Below are positions 12,701 through 24,300 of a DNA stretch of 64,000 nucleotides, piece after piece (within the stretch, counting starts at the first letter, position 1; every line of letters begins with the position of its first letter). Both the position numbers and the translations under genes were made by a program. The stretch comes from Amyelois transitella. Its lineage: Eukaryota > Arthropoda > Insecta > Lepidoptera > Pyralidae. Below the pieces are notes generated by a model that made no database searches, had not been told where the DNA came from, and worked only from the letters and a program-made list of their open reading frames with translations. The stretch is from contig NC_083510.1 of assembly GCF_032362555.1 (NCBI RefSeq), positions 5,793,501 through 5,857,500 on the forward strand, given 5' to 3'.

Positions 12701-15700
12701 TTTGAAAGTCGTCTTATGCAGTGTGCGCAATTTGTTGGTTCCCAGGTCTCTGGAAAGCAAGGCTTTATATTATGGAAAATTTAATGGTGATGTAAGAGAC
12801 TTAACATATGAAACATTGTTACTATATAGGTTACAGCGTTTTTTTTTATTGGAAATACTCGTATGATTGTGTTTGACATCAATCTGCCTGATTGCAAGCA
12901 AGGGGTCTAAGGTAGTGCACGCTACCTCAATTAATGATTATTTATTATATCATTTAAAATCCCTAAGAAGGTTTGGGGAACATTTATAATACAAAAATAA
13001 TAAATGTAATTGAAATTAAGATTATTAAAATATCCATGTATACTTAAGACTACTTTCATAAATAGACAGACTCTTTTTTATTGTAAAGGTCTAATAGAAT
13101 GCCAATAATCGAGCGTTATAGATAAAAATACTTTTGAGTAATATATACTCTATACAAAGTAATCCGTGTGAAGTAAAGCAAAGAAACTGTATTTCAGTTT
13201 CTGTAGTTCCGTTATTTGAAAATTTGCTATTTCTTGGAATATGTGCTCACGTACAAGCCGAGTGAAATTACTAGCTTAATTACAGGTCTCCGATTTGAAT
13301 ACGATCTTTGATTAACAAAACCTTTCATCCCGAGTCTATTGGACGTACTCTGAACATAGGAAATCAAGACTATACAAAGTAAACTAGAGTTTAGGTTGTT
13401 AATTTGATCATTCATTGCTTGCTTGCAGACTGAGATTGCGCGAAAAGATATGTTTTTATCGAAGAAAGGAAATTATAAATATCAGTTGATAACACTAATC
13501 TTCGATAATAATTTGAATATGTGCAAATAAGCCTTCTTAAAGTACCTTCACTTAAATTCAGCTATTCCAAAGTAAGTTCGAGACTTGTAAAATTTTAATC
13601 TATCTCATTGTAAAATAATGTATGTGACTTCAAAGCTCAGGGTGCTCAAGACAATATCAAATTGATACCTAAAAATTATATATAATATAATATATAATTA
13701 AGTAGCTACTCTAAGAAATAATACGCCATGAAAATTTTACTTTTTTCGGTCGGCTGTCTGTGCGACGATTAAACTTGAATTTATTTAAACATAAATAGTG
13801 TTAGTGCTTATGACTCTGTCACTTCTTAGTCTATTTAAAATAGTCGTTGTAATCATATTATAGCATAATTTTTACTTTGTACATATAGGCTAAAAATTTC
13901 AATGGTATAAGCAGTAAATTTCGTGTGGAATATAAACCCTTGAATGTATCTTGGTAACCGTATATTTTGTACAAATATAATCTTTACCTCAAAACCGGTA
14001 ACTTGGCTATTAAAATAATATAAGGCGTCTGCTTAAGTAGAAAAATCTGTGAATAGATGTCAGCTTTTATGAAAAAAATACTTTTGATCAAATATTATTA
14101 ACAATGTCCTTTGAAGGTGGGATTAGTTATGGCTTAGAGGTTATAAGATCAAGATCCTGCGGGAAGACTACTATACAGATAATAACTTAATTCAAACATT
14201 AATTTATTATAAGTTAGTCATATTCCGTTTTTCCACAGACATATGAAGAGTCAACTACCACCATTTCATGAATGGGAAGTTAGAAGCCAAACATAACAGT
14301 TTTGGAGTGTTAAATTTACAAATAAAGTTAAACAACTCACTGAACCGATTTCCGGTAAATTTGACAAAGAAATATGCGGAACACTGGACCTTTACGATTA
14401 ACATAGCATAATTTTTACCATTCCAAGTCACCATGGGAGCAATGCCCTGGATAAACTGATTTGCTTATACTAACATATTGACTAAATCTGCAGGCACGAC
14501 CAGGTCAGCTGGAAGGCTGGAGAGGTCAGATCTCCAGCAATTGAGCGCACGACGATCAACATCACACTGGCAAATTCCTTTGGAACACTGACGCCATCTG
14601 GATTGCCCAAAACTTATTGTCCACGCTGTAAAAATTTCGTGCCATTAGGTACTAATTTAAGAACGATTTTCCTCAGGGCAGGCCTGGAGTCTGGCTGAGA
14701 TCGTGCTGCTTGTCTTATCACATCGAATGTCTAGTGCAAGCATTGTAGTGTCCTCGGAGCGATGAGGCACGGTCAAGATACGAAACATTTCATTTACTGT
14801 GTAATAAAAATTGATAGATAGATAGATAGATAATTCATTTATTTGATTTGCTACACACAATTTACAATGAACATACGGAATACAAATTAATTAGGGTGTG
14901 AGTTGCAGCAATACAAAAAGGTCACAACTCAACGAATTTATTGCTTAATATTAAAAGTACTCTCATATTTTGTTTTAAGGTCTGTTTGATCAAACATGAA
15001 AATTGTTTTGATTCGTCAAGCCAATTTTAGTAGGTTCTGATTTAACAAGCCGATAAAAAGTTCTAATTTATCAAGTCTGTTGGTAGTTTCAGTATGTCAA
15101 TTGTTAATTGGACCTAAAACTACCTAGTTCTGTTCTGTCTAAATCTCAGATTCTCCGCCCCGGTACGGCCCACTCGCATGACAATCGTTTTTTATCTTTT
15201 TCTGGCCATAGCATTGCCTTTATGTTTTTTTTCTGTATTTTCTTTTCATACCAATGAAAAGAAAGATATTCTTATATCCTTTTCAAAAACGTTAATTGTT
15301 ATGGTGTTCAAATATCTACTACTGAACGAAATGGAAATAGCAAAAATGATGACAAGAAATTCAATTTACCCTTTTTATATACCTATGATATTCACATGAA
15401 TATTATCATTGACTTTTTGCCTAAAGCGATACTACTGATTCCTGTAAGCCGGAAAGAAAAGGGATAGTATTTGTGACATTGGTAATGCGATCCCTTAAGA
15501 TTCCGTAAATCCAATGTACAAATGAGGGAGTTAACAGAAAGGTGCTGTATGTAAATACTCATTTGTTCAAGTCCACAAAAACTGAAAAATTTAAATAAGT
15601 AGTATAAATTAAGGTGAGTGTAAACAACTCATTGCACCTGAATACAAAAAGGATCCTGTTCTGTTTATTTGAATTAAGACAGTTTATAACAAAACGTACT

Positions 15701-18700
15701 TACACATCTAAATTAAGGAAAATATACATACATACATACATATGATCACGTCTGTATCCCTTACGGGGTAGACAGAGCCAACAGTCTTGAAAAGACTGAT
15801 AGGCCACGTTCAGCTATTTGGCTTAATGATAGAATTGAGATTCAAATAGTGACGGGTTGCTAGCCCATCGCCTAAAAGAAGAATCCCAAGTTTATAAGCC
15901 TATCCCTTAGTCGCCTTTAACGACATCCATGGGAACGAGATGGAGTGGTCCTATTCTTTTTTTTTATTGGTGCCGGGAACCACACGGCACACGCATATAT
16001 ATTTATGTACATGAGTACACATTCATATAGTAGTAGTTGAAATTATTTCAAGAGTCAAGAAAGATTTCTATAGAAGTATTCCCATGAAATTTTCTGGCCC
16101 TTTTATATCATCCCCCGGGGTTACTATCGAATCTAGGGATATTAGGTTCGCTAAGGACCACCTCCTCAGTGTTTGTAACTCAGGTAATCACACAAAGCGG
16201 CTTTAGTATGACCCTGTTAAAAGGGGCACCTAACCTAGCTTCGATAATTGTTGCACAAGGTGAAAGTGCCCTAGATTGTGCCCGCTGACCTAGCTTAAAA
16301 CCAAAAAACTCGTTTATCTCGTGTTCCCGTTGGCAATTTTAGAAAACCCTCTTCTTGTGTTATAACACATATCAAAGAAAATTCATTTTAAGAATTAGCG
16401 TCATACACCCAATAGTCGTTTCTGTACTTTTGGTTTTTTATAATAGCATGTTCAATATGAAATGAGCATAATTCCGATAAATTAATTTTCATTTTGGGTT
16501 TAATCCACTTTCAGATATTTGAATTTTATTTTAGGTAGATATATATTTTATGTTTAAAATACCAAATAAAAGAGAGTATGATGGCGTATGATGAAACACG
16601 ACAAACTTTTCAGAATGATGAATCACAGTGTCATAGACCTGATACTTTACCGCAATTATGGTAAATGTCAAATGTTTCCGTATCGAAAAAAGAAAATAAC
16701 AGTTAACTTTGTTTTACGCTTGAATGTCAAGACTCAAGACAATATTTATTATTTTTGATGAGGTTGGTGCCGATTTCGTTTACACTGACTTTATTTCCAA
16801 CTTGATGTTATCATTGTATACTTCCAAGATTGAATAGGTATAGGTATTGTAATTTCATTAATACGATTCACGCGTTTTAAAGAAATATAAATTAGTTTCG
16901 TTGTAACAAGTTTATCGTAGGAAATTTGAAAAAAAAATTCTAAAAGGAAATTACCAAATATATTTTTTTCTTTAAAAATATACTGGTATGAAAATGAGAA
17001 AATATTGTTAAGTCTTCCGACCGGAACCAATGACAGACGTGCTTCGGAAGACTGAATCATGATAGTCTTTCCTTGTATTTTGTTTATTTATGTACCTATT
17101 TGGATAAAAAATATTTAACACAGAACTGTAAACTATTATTTCAAAATTGGTTGTTGTGTTTTTTAACAAATATTATTTTGATTTTTTTGATCAGTATGAT
17201 CGGTATTTAAATATTTTACCTATAGAAGAAATTAACATATAATGTTTATCAGCGGCCGACCAAGATTTTGGAACAAGATTAAACCTTGAAGTGGATTAGT
17301 ACTCGGTAGTTTTATGTAAATCTAACCTTTGTAGGAAAATAATAAGTAAATAGTTTTTTTTTAAATTTCAAGGTAAGTAAAGAAATTGCTAAGTTGCGTG
17401 TGTCATAAAGAAAGGTTTTTATGAGTTCTTAAAAATTAACGCGTAACTACATAAATGCCAAAGTATACTCATATAATGAAATAATGTTTAGGTAAGAGAA
17501 GATTTAAAAAAAAAAACATAATAAAATCTTAAAACTGTCGCAATGGTTTTATAGGAAAAAATCAAGAAAAAGAAAGAATAAAACCAGAGAAAATTTGAAA
17601 AAAGAAATTACTAGTTCGTCAGAAAAATGAAAGAAGTTTTTAACGTAGCACGCGCAAAAAATTTAATAACATTTTTAAGCCTGAGAAGAAAAATATCGAG
17701 AAGGTGACAATAAAAAAAAAATACTTGGCTGTTCAATAGCCCGCAATCTCCGGTCCAGTTGCCGCCAGTGGACATCCGAAGTGCATGGTCCGACCGCTTT
17801 CTCGTCCTTACTCGATCCCCGAGTCAGCATCTCGAAAACTTCGCAAGCGTTCATATTGCATTGTGATGCAGCCGTCTGCAAAACTGAATTAAAGGAAGAC
17901 GATTTATGAATTTTGGTTACAGAGTCAGTTTTATTGATGGATTATTAAATTCTTTCTTCGTTAAGTAAAGGTCCGAGCACACCAAACAGCAGTTCAGAAG
18001 CAGTGTGGTTTAAAAACAAGTCCTCACCAAGTTGTCATACAATATAAACTCTTCAAAGTCGTTACACTGGGCGAGGCAGCGGAGCAATTGGAGCGCGGGA
18101 CTGCGTTTAAATTTGATGTGACGAGCTCGAAGTTTCCTTCAAACTATTTGGTGTGCTGAACGATTGTGCATGTCCTAGAGCCACAAGTTATCAATAAATC
18201 TAGCTTCTGAGGCGATGAGGGGAGGTGAGAAGGTTATATTGAGCGGTATTTAGGTAGTCCCACTTCTTATTATTAAATGCTCTTGAGAAAGCTGTGTTCA
18301 CCTATGATTGGGTTGTATGATAGTATAATGAATTGTATGTTTTTGTCATGTAACCTGTTGGTGTATCTAAATAAATAAATGAAAAAATGATCATATGGCT
18401 AACCACAACCTGAACTGTTCATAAGAGTATATTTTCTTCTAATTTATCAGTTGTAATCGTACGTTGCTAGCTCCTACATTAACTTGCCCATGAAAGTATT
18501 TTGTTTTACAATGAAACTTAAGCATTATTAAATTAAACTACTATTATGGGTTTCACCAGTAATTACTCGTTTGCGTGTTGTTAAACACCTAACATAACTA
18601 AACAGATAAGGTTTTCATGTTCGTAGTATAAAAATTTTTGGTTACACAATTTCAGTTACATAAAACATAGAGGTATAAAAACAAGTATTTTGATTTATTT

Positions 18701-20788
18701 AATTTATTTATTTGATTTGCTTTGCCTTCGCGTATTTTATTTCTCTATTAATCTTCATTATATCGTAGTTATTCTGGTCTTATGACTATTGGCTTTGTCC
18801 ATCCTGTTAGGATTTAACCAGAAAGCAAAAAAAAATTTAAGGTCACAAACAGCTACCTAACTAATTAAGGCCACCTAGACGATAATTTGAAACAAGACAA
18901 CAGCCCCCAATTACGACGTTAAGTAGGTACTGCTATTGAGCGCTAATTTAGTAAATGTAAGATAACAATAGAATCTAGAAGACATTCTCAAGTACCATAC
19001 CAGCTCGGTCGTTAAAGTTTCAGAAAGCACTAAGGAACCGAGTCGCATTAAATTACGTCCACTGGGAAGGAAGTCGAGAAGTCAACCATAGTTTCGGCTA
19101 AGTTAGAACATGTAACTTATTTTACAAAATTAATTTGATAAATACCACCAAAATGTAATTGAAAAAAAAAAAGAGTATTGGAAAATTATTATTAAGGTAA
19201 GTTCTTTGAAAGATACAGATATAACACGAACTTAAGTACCTTGATCATGATCAAATCGGAGATAAACGAACATACGAAAAGAAAATGGCAAGAAGAAAGA
19301 TGTAGGCTCTGCCAACCCTCTCCATGAATAAGGCATTACTATTTGTTACCAACTTACGTATGTTTTGAGTATCGAAAGTTTATTAAAATTGAGATTTAAT
19401 TTGAACAAAAAAACTTAAATACATCTATAGAGTCTGATCATAATTTATTGTTACTTCGTTATAAAGCTCCATGAAAAGTTCCGTATTCGTTCATCACTGC
19501 TTACGACAGTTTGATCCCCAATACAATAATTAATCCATGTCACGTCAGTTTCCCTATATCGAATTTACGTCGAGATTGTCGCCTCATGTTAACTTCATTT
19601 TGGATAATCTGTGTCAGCTACCTAGACAGCGGCAAGTTCATACATACGCTTCAATTTGCAAAATTTGTTTATACGTTATTCCAGGCACAGATGTTGATCT
19701 AGCTAGACCCTGAAAATACGACGAAAATTGGGACGGAATACTTGTATCCCTTATTTCGCCCTAATGTCTTCGCAGTAAGCCAAAGAAATCAGAAACATTT
19801 TGTTTTTTTAAGTGATGACTGAGGCCCACCACATCACAACTCGGCCGCAGAGGACAGGGGCAGCCGCGTTTTGTAAACAGTCTTCTTTCCTTATCACATC
19901 TACCTACTATCGTGTGTGCTAACCACTGCGGCCAGGACAGGACTGAACTACTGAAAAAAATGAAAATGGAAATTCCGGCAATCGGTCTTACCCCGCAACC
20001 TTTGGATTGGATTCTTCTTTGCTTTCCTGCGATTCACGGCAAACAGCTGGTACTGATGTCGCGGGTTACTATCATGTCGCGAAAGGGTCCCCTTTACGAC
20101 ATGATTGTTACCCTTGGGGACCATATAATGTAAAACCTATCCTAACTCATTTTCTGGAAATACCTCTTGTAACCTCGTCATAATGGTCAAAGTCCGAAGT
20201 ACAGAGAAGGACTTATCGTACGGGAAAACATAGGGACACACAGAAGGACCTTTATGATGAAGATACCTTTCATCCCCGTAAAAAACAATTATTTACAAAC
20301 CTGTATTCTATTGTAGTTGACTAGACTTAATATATAATTGAAATTCGTGAAATAGGCATTGTTATATTTCATGGACAGATTTGTGGCTCAACTGCTGAAT
20401 TTGTTTTATTTTTAGTATTAAGTTTGAGTAAGGAATTTAGGGCAGGACTATGTTTAAGTTATTTACCCCGGAATTTGAGAAATCTCGCGAAGTTGAGTAT
20501 TATTCAGTCATTCAGAAGTTTCTCTTATTATTTGTAACTGTATTTTCACTGGCTTCAACGAATGAGTGTACTATGTTAACTTTGTGTTAAACAGTTTATA
20601 AATTGAGGCACTCAAAAAATTCGATTGTGATACCCTAGACGAAGTTAACTTGGTTTATTTCGAAAGAAGGAAGTTATCTGTTTGGTTAGGTCGTTTGTAT
20701 AATTTCGTGCTTAAAAGCAATAAATATCAGTTTACACACCTTGCAGCTGTATTATTTGCACCAAAAGTAATATATTAATGATGAACAT
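6495..20788 (-). CDS. Secreted leucine-rich-repeat protein with Cys-rich N-terminus (model contains two breaks)
   Basis: Nine minus-strand exons: 20740-20788, 18028-18125, 17725-17875, 14471-14625, 12606-12749, 11380-11840, 10554-10813, 8287-8412, 6495-6747. In order, the protein has a short signal peptide, a novel Cys-rich segment (LRCLAQCNDFEEF, ASQCNMNACEVFEML), an LRR N-cap (CSKGICQCDVDRRALNC), about 12 LRRs of 24 residues, and an LRR C-cap (GNPWHCDCHALYIS). It ends at a TGA about 50 residues after the cap. No membrane helix follows the cap, so a secreted extracellular-matrix or ligand-binding role is inferred. I do not recognise the orthologue. Two faults: a net +4 (effectively +1) frameshift near 11665, and a phase-0 donor at 14471 facing a phase-2 acceptor at 12749. 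These could be assembly errors, a missed micro-exon, or early pseudogene decay. The LRR identity is near certain; the N-terminal exons are less so. Confidence 0.75.
7160..8165. repeat. Two fragments of dispersed repeat family A in LRR intron 8
   Basis: Two plus-oriented pieces lie at about 7167-7250 and 7985-8165. Both contain GAGAAAGAGATGGAGTG(R)TCCTATTC; the second also has TTCAAATAGTGACAGGTTGC. They match the fuller copies at 15728-15990 and 37019-37267. The sequence between them (7251-7984) shows nothing recognisable. Confidence 0.6.
8287..8412 (-). CDS. LRR gene exon 8 (last LRR and start of C-cap)
   Basis: The acceptor is TATTTTTTAG|GTACC and the donor is ATCAGC|GTAAGT, 126 bases, phase 2 to phase 2. 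It encodes LYLDNNMFPSLPSRTLDYM, then LSGNPWHCDCHALYIS. NPWHCDC is the hallmark of an LRR C-terminal cap. Confidence 0.85.
8860..9280 (+). repeat. Interspersed repeat with lepidopteran TE-like phrases in LRR intron 7
   Basis: It contains the phrases TTTTTGTCTGTCTGTCTGTA, CGATTTTGATGAAACTTGGTA and GGATACTTTTTATCCTGG, which recur in degraded form elsewhere in the window (for example 5170-5285). A GC-richer section follows at 9125-9260 (ACGCGGGCCGC). The element type is not certain; a Helitron or LINE tail is possible. Confidence 0.5.
9281..9932. repeat. Large imperfect foldback (inverted repeat) in LRR intron 7
   Basis: The arm at 9281-9487 (starts AGTCCGGTCAATCTAGAC) is largely the reverse complement of 9705-9932 (ends ATTGACCGGACT). 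They share blocks such as TTTAAAACACAATCAAA, TTATTTCAAAATTCC, AAAGGTAAAAAATGGGT and CGATTTTCTTCAAA. The arms are about 207 and 228 bases, with small indels and a 217-base spacer. This resembles an old foldback element or two opposed copies of one repeat. Confidence 0.75.
10122..10391 (+). mobile_element. Non-autonomous Helitron, copy 1
   Basis: It starts TCTATACTAATATTATAAAG and ends CACAGCTAG. A GC hairpin (CGCGGACGAAGTCGCG) lies about 8 bases before the CTAG end. It sits between A (10121) and T (10392), the Helitron target rule. It is about 270 bases with no coding capacity, and is clearly homologous to 27418-27706. Immediately upstream (10091-10121) is the GC-rich hairpin-like tail of another, older element ending AAGCTA. 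Confidence 0.8.
10554..10813 (-). CDS. LRR gene exon 7
   Basis: The acceptor is ATTTCAG|TTGATGG and the donor is ACAACTCT|GTAAGT, 260 bases, phase 0 to phase 2. It encodes LKQLRHLDLRENSLSELPDF, then LEKLDLSRNKLRFL and LTSLLLTDNKIFEVHFKTF: three full LRRs and part of a fourth. Confidence 0.85.
11380..11840 (-). CDS. LRR gene exon 6 (about six LRRs, contains a frameshift)
   Basis: The acceptor is TTTTTTAAG|GCGTC and the donor is ATCAAT|GTAAGT. The first part reads LQRNYLEEIDSEAFRHTKRL and IDISNNQVTYV, then hits a stop. The LRR pattern resumes at once in another frame as PSDSFVGLSSLLILDLSRNK, then ISENSFEALFSLETLLLDKN. Exactly four extra bases within 11660-11677 explain the shift; without them the exon exits in phase 0, which fits exon 7. 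Confidence 0.78.
12606..12749 (-). CDS. LRR gene exon 5 (two LRRs)
   Basis: The exon is 144 bases (exactly two 72-base LRR units), phase 2 to phase 2, between CTTTCCAG|AGACC and GGATATT|GTACGT. The repeats read LGTNKLRTLHKTTFKGMRSL and LDMYDNRVEYLPAGIFDSL. Multiples of 72 bases with phase-2 borders are typical of LRR gene structure. Confidence 0.8.
12750..14470 (-). other. LRR gene intron 4, no confident exon found
   Basis: AT-rich sequence. A short exon that restores the phase between 14471 and 12749 may lie here, but I could not identify one from the sequence alone. Confidence 0.4.
14471..14625 (-). CDS. LRR gene exon 4 (LRR N-terminal cap)
   Basis: The acceptor is TTTTTACAG|CGTGG, phase 1. 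It encodes RWRQCSKGICQCDVDRRALN, then CWRSDLSSLPADLVVPADL. This is the classic LRRNT arrangement: a four-Cys cap followed by L-x-S-L-P. The likely donor is ATGTTA|GTATAAG in phase 0, which does not match the phase-2 entry of the next recognised exon. Confidence 0.62.
14811..14832 (+). repeat. (GATA)n microsatellite
   Basis: Five tandem GATA units, in the LRR intron between exons 3 and 4. Confidence 0.9.
15003..15083 (+). repeat. Degenerate minisatellite of about 27 bases x 3
   Basis: Three diverged copies can be lined up, with cores GATTCGTCAAGCC, GATTTAACAAGCC and AATTTATCAAGTC. They are spaced about 27 bases apart. Confidence 0.45.
15728..15990 (+). repeat. Dispersed repeat family A, near-complete copy
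   Basis: About 260 bases, starting with a CATA run and ATGATCACGTCTGTATCCCT. It has internal landmarks GGGGTAGACAGAGCCAACAG, AGTGACGGGTTGCTAGCCCA and CGAGATGGAGTGGTCCTA, and ends GGTGCCGGGAACCACACGGC. It has no ORF, and I do not see terminal inverted repeats. It is a common short element in moth genomes whose class I cannot determine. It lies in LRR intron 3. Confidence 0.7.
17725..17875 (-). CDS. LRR gene exon 3 (Cys-rich segment)
   Basis: The acceptor is TTTTGCAG|ACGGC and the donor is CAGCCAA|GTATTT, phase 0 to phase 1. It encodes three Cys residues in the pattern SQCNMNACEVFEML and GPCTSDVHWRQLDRRLRAIE. Codon use is GC-richer than the flanking introns. I do not recognise the domain. Confidence 0.58.
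18028..18125 (-). CDS. LRR gene exon 2 (Cys-rich segment)
   Basis: It encodes RHIKFKRSPALQLLRCLAQC, then NDFEEFILYDNL. It ends at AACTTG|GTGAGG in phase 0, which matches exon 3. The acceptor at 18125 (CTTCGAG|CTCGT) fits the phase of exon 1. An alternative acceptor at 18100 (CGCAG|TCCC) would need a phase-2 exon upstream. An in-frame stop just upstream of the exon shows that an acceptor is needed. Confidence 0.5.
18126..20739 (-). other. LRR gene intron 1, mostly unremarkable
   Basis: AT-rich with no recognised exon. A perfect-looking short stem-loop lies at 20071-20105. The ORF at 19912-20133 shows no domain. Confidence 0.4.
20740..20788 (-). CDS. LRR gene exon 1 (candidate start and signal peptide)
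   Basis: The ATG at 20788-20786 opens MFIINILLLVQIIQLQ, a plausible signal-peptide core. The exon ends at CTGCAAG|GTGTGT in phase 1. The phase fits an acceptor at 18125. There is no independent proof of the join, and another first exon is possible. Confidence 0.42.
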
Positions 20789-23700
20789 GGCAAAAACACT
20801 ATATACACGACAGAAAGACAAATGCACTGAAATCTGTGTCATTGTTCTCCATTCGATTGAATGGCACAATGCAACAACAAGCAAAATTTTTGTGATATAA
20901 TTAATAAAGATAAATACTGTAAAAATTTATGACAATACTTGCTTTGCTCGGGGCTCCGCTTGTTTGAAAAGCTGTAGCCTAGGATACTCCTAAAGGTTTA
21001 GTCTGTTTGTGTGCTAAATATTATCAAAACAGGTCCAGTAATTAAAGAGTTTATCCATGAAAATCTAAAAGTACTGTAATAGCACAGCATTGATAGAGTA
21101 GAAAATATTACGTAATTTTGTCTACCTTTTGTGTAGTTCCATCGATGTTTTATTAAAAGGCACTCAATTAAACTGTTAACTAAATTGCTTCTATCCGCAT
21201 TCGTAACTAAATCAAGTAGGTAGGTAAGAAGATATAAATACTTTCTGTGTTAAATTTAGTTATATAGGCAATAGTACATACCTTTATATAAGTACTATAT
21301 ATTCTTAATATCCATCAAATTAGTAAATTTGCGAACAAAAGCAAATTTGCAAAAAGACGAAGAATATCTTATGCCTACTACCAGTTTAGTTTATCTTTGA
21401 TCCAAATTTCATCAAAATATGTTTAACAGGTTTTGAGTTTGGTCTTCCCCAACAGAAACATAAAAGTTTAGTTAAATAGTTTGTCTACAGTAAGTAAGTT
21501 AAGTATGTGTAAGTAAGATATGGATAAGTACAATATGCAACAAACCAACCATGTAATAAGATGTATGTAAGGATATATCATGGAAAATATTTTTATTAAA
21601 GATAATATTGTATGTTTAAATTGTGTAACATGAACATCCCATTAAAGAACATTTTGTACCAGCGATGCTCCGGAAATATAATATTCCATAAAATTGACGC
21701 TTTCGTCTTTTGTATAAATTGATTTTGATGGGTGATTTTTATCGATTTTCACTTAAGCTTATGAATTAGTTGGTAAAAAGAGAAAATATTTTTGGTGATA
21801 GGTATGTTTTTTGTTTTAAGTATTAAACAAAACATTCTACGCCCAACTGTCTTTCCAAATAAATGCTATTAATATAGGTACTCGTACAATAAAAAGTTTC
21901 GCGTATACGTTACAACAAAACGTTTTAGAAGCTGTAAAAAAAATCAAGGTTTTAACTCGACGCAATAAAATAAATAGGCGCGGCCATTATTACACGCACA
22001 TTGTCTCTCGCATGGAAAATGCCTTCAAAGGAGAATGCGCTGAAAATTATGAGTTCCTATATTTTTTAACAAAAACTGGCTGTAAAGCTATTAAGAAAGG
22101 ACATATTGTAATATAGGTAATTTAATTTTATATCAACAACTTCTATAATTATCGTATTTATATTTAAAGTTTTAGAATACGGGTCAAGAATACGCTAAAC
22201 CGACGAGCTTACCAAAACTTGTAAACTGGCAATAATTAATGTCGCCTTAGAAAAAGAACAACCAAACAGCTGAACGTAGCCTATCAGTCTTTTGAAGACT
22301 GTTGACTCTGTCTATCCCGCAGGGGATGTAGACGTGATGATATGTATAGAAAAATAATTTTACAGGGATTATGGAGAAGTAGAAAGTTGTAGTCTCTACA
22401 TGCTGTACTGCAGAGGCGTACTCCGAGAGAAAGGTTTTAACTTATGTATATCGATTATTTTACTAATAGTAGTTTACTACAAAAGTATTTTTTTAATTAA
22501 ATCAGTCAAATAGTACCTACACCCCGAATCCTCTCAAAGGTACCCATCACTAGCACAAGTATTTGTTTGTAATTTGTGTACTTTCAAAATATCTCTAAAG
22601 CAAATGAAAACTCAATAAGAGAAATATGAAGCGATTTCAAAGAATCTTTTTGTTCCTTTACGGCGGTCTATCCCGCTGAATGAACATTAATAACGAATGC
22701 GCAACCGGATCACAGCCCTGATGTATGGTGATTAGATACGGGGTGGGTGCGTAACGTGAGAGCCGCTCATAAACTCGACGCGAAGGCGTTATGAGAAAGA
22801 ATTATTTCCCCATCAATCCATTTTATCTATAGGAATATTACAAAACCGAAGCGATTTATACATTGTCTGTTTGAACGAGCTAAGCTCGATGGATAAAACC
22901 ATTGAAAATAAGTAGGTAGTATATAAATAACAAGAAACTAAAATAGAAATTGATTGAAAGTATTGAACACAAATGTAATTTCAAACTGGATAAATAAAGT
23001 CCATTAAAAGTTTTATCTCAAACATAAAATTGATGGAAACTTTTAAGCCAAGATTTAACAGGCGAAAACCAATTTTTACTAATACCAATTTGACTGGCCG
23101 AAAATTGAATTTCGATTTCAATTATACAACTTGTAACTTTTACGGATTCATTTCTAGTCAATGAATCGTTTGATAGCGAATTAAGAATCATATTTGAAAC
23201 TCCGAAAATAATCTGATGAAAGCAGTACCTACGATATAATCCGACATGAATTCTTGTAGAATTACAGGTGCAAAAACAGAAAATGTCAATATTTTTCAAC
23301 CATAAAATAAAGGGTTCTTAATTACAAAGCACATAACCCTACTACATAGTTTGAATAATTCTTCTTGCTCGGCTTTTTTATATTTGTTTTTTGTTTGAAA
23401 TGAGATAATTTTGAGATGGACATTTGGAGAAAATCTATTGGATTGATATAATAAGTCGTAGTGATTATGACATATTATAAAGTAAATTCCTCGTTTTTTG
23501 TCTGGACTATTGTGGACGGATTTTGTTCCTGTTTGAAATATCGGAAACAGGATTTTCTTAAAGGTGTTTTATTTATGGTGGGTCGTTAGTAGTTAATAAA
23601 TTGAGTTTGGGCAAGTAAGATGAATTTGGTATTAAACAAAATAATTTAAGGTAGGTTTACTGATTATAATTTATAATAATGACATTCATAACAGGGTTTG

Positions 23701-24300
23701 TTCTTTTTATGATCTTAGTAGGGATCTTAATATGAAAGTACTTATACTTAAACCTTAATAACCAATATTATATCACTCTATCTATATTAATTCTTTATAA
23801 AAATGAAATATTTTAATTAAAATTTAAATTACTTTAAAAATTTTAAAAATTAAATTTAAACATTGTACTAATCTAAATAATTGTAATTGTAAGCGCACCT
23901 TTTATTCCTTTTGTGCCTAATAAGGCGATCGAATTATTCCCAGAAAATACTTTAAAAAAATCATAAATAAGGAGTTTGAGTAAGTTTGTTGAGTAAAGAT
24001 ATGTAAAATAATTATATAATACATATATAATAAATATTTGCCAAAATTCCATGAAAGTTTATTCAAGTTTAATTGTTAAACTTGAATAATTATTTGACTA
24101 CAAAAATAATTTAGTACACATTAATATCGATCGTTTTCATGCATTCTATTATTGAACTCACAAATAACTTTAATGATACATTATACACAAACTTTTTCCG
24201 TAACTTTCCAGACACTGTTGGTTGTTTAATGAACATTATTATAAGTTCCTAGACGCCAGTCATACACAATGGTGAAATAAACTTAATGACAACTATTAGG
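20789..24300. other. Intergenic region between the divergent LRR and kinin receptor genes
   Basis: No exon is recognised on either strand. Fragments of dispersed repeats are present at about 20935-21080 (CTTGCTTTGCTCGGGGCTCC) and 22262-22350 (family A, minus orientation). It should hold the regulatory sequence of both genes, but no specific site can be named. Confidence 0.45.

Noticed and set aside
19912..20133. 73-codon plus-strand ORF
   Set aside because: No recognisable domain, and it contains a hairpin; likely chance in a locally GC-richer stretch.
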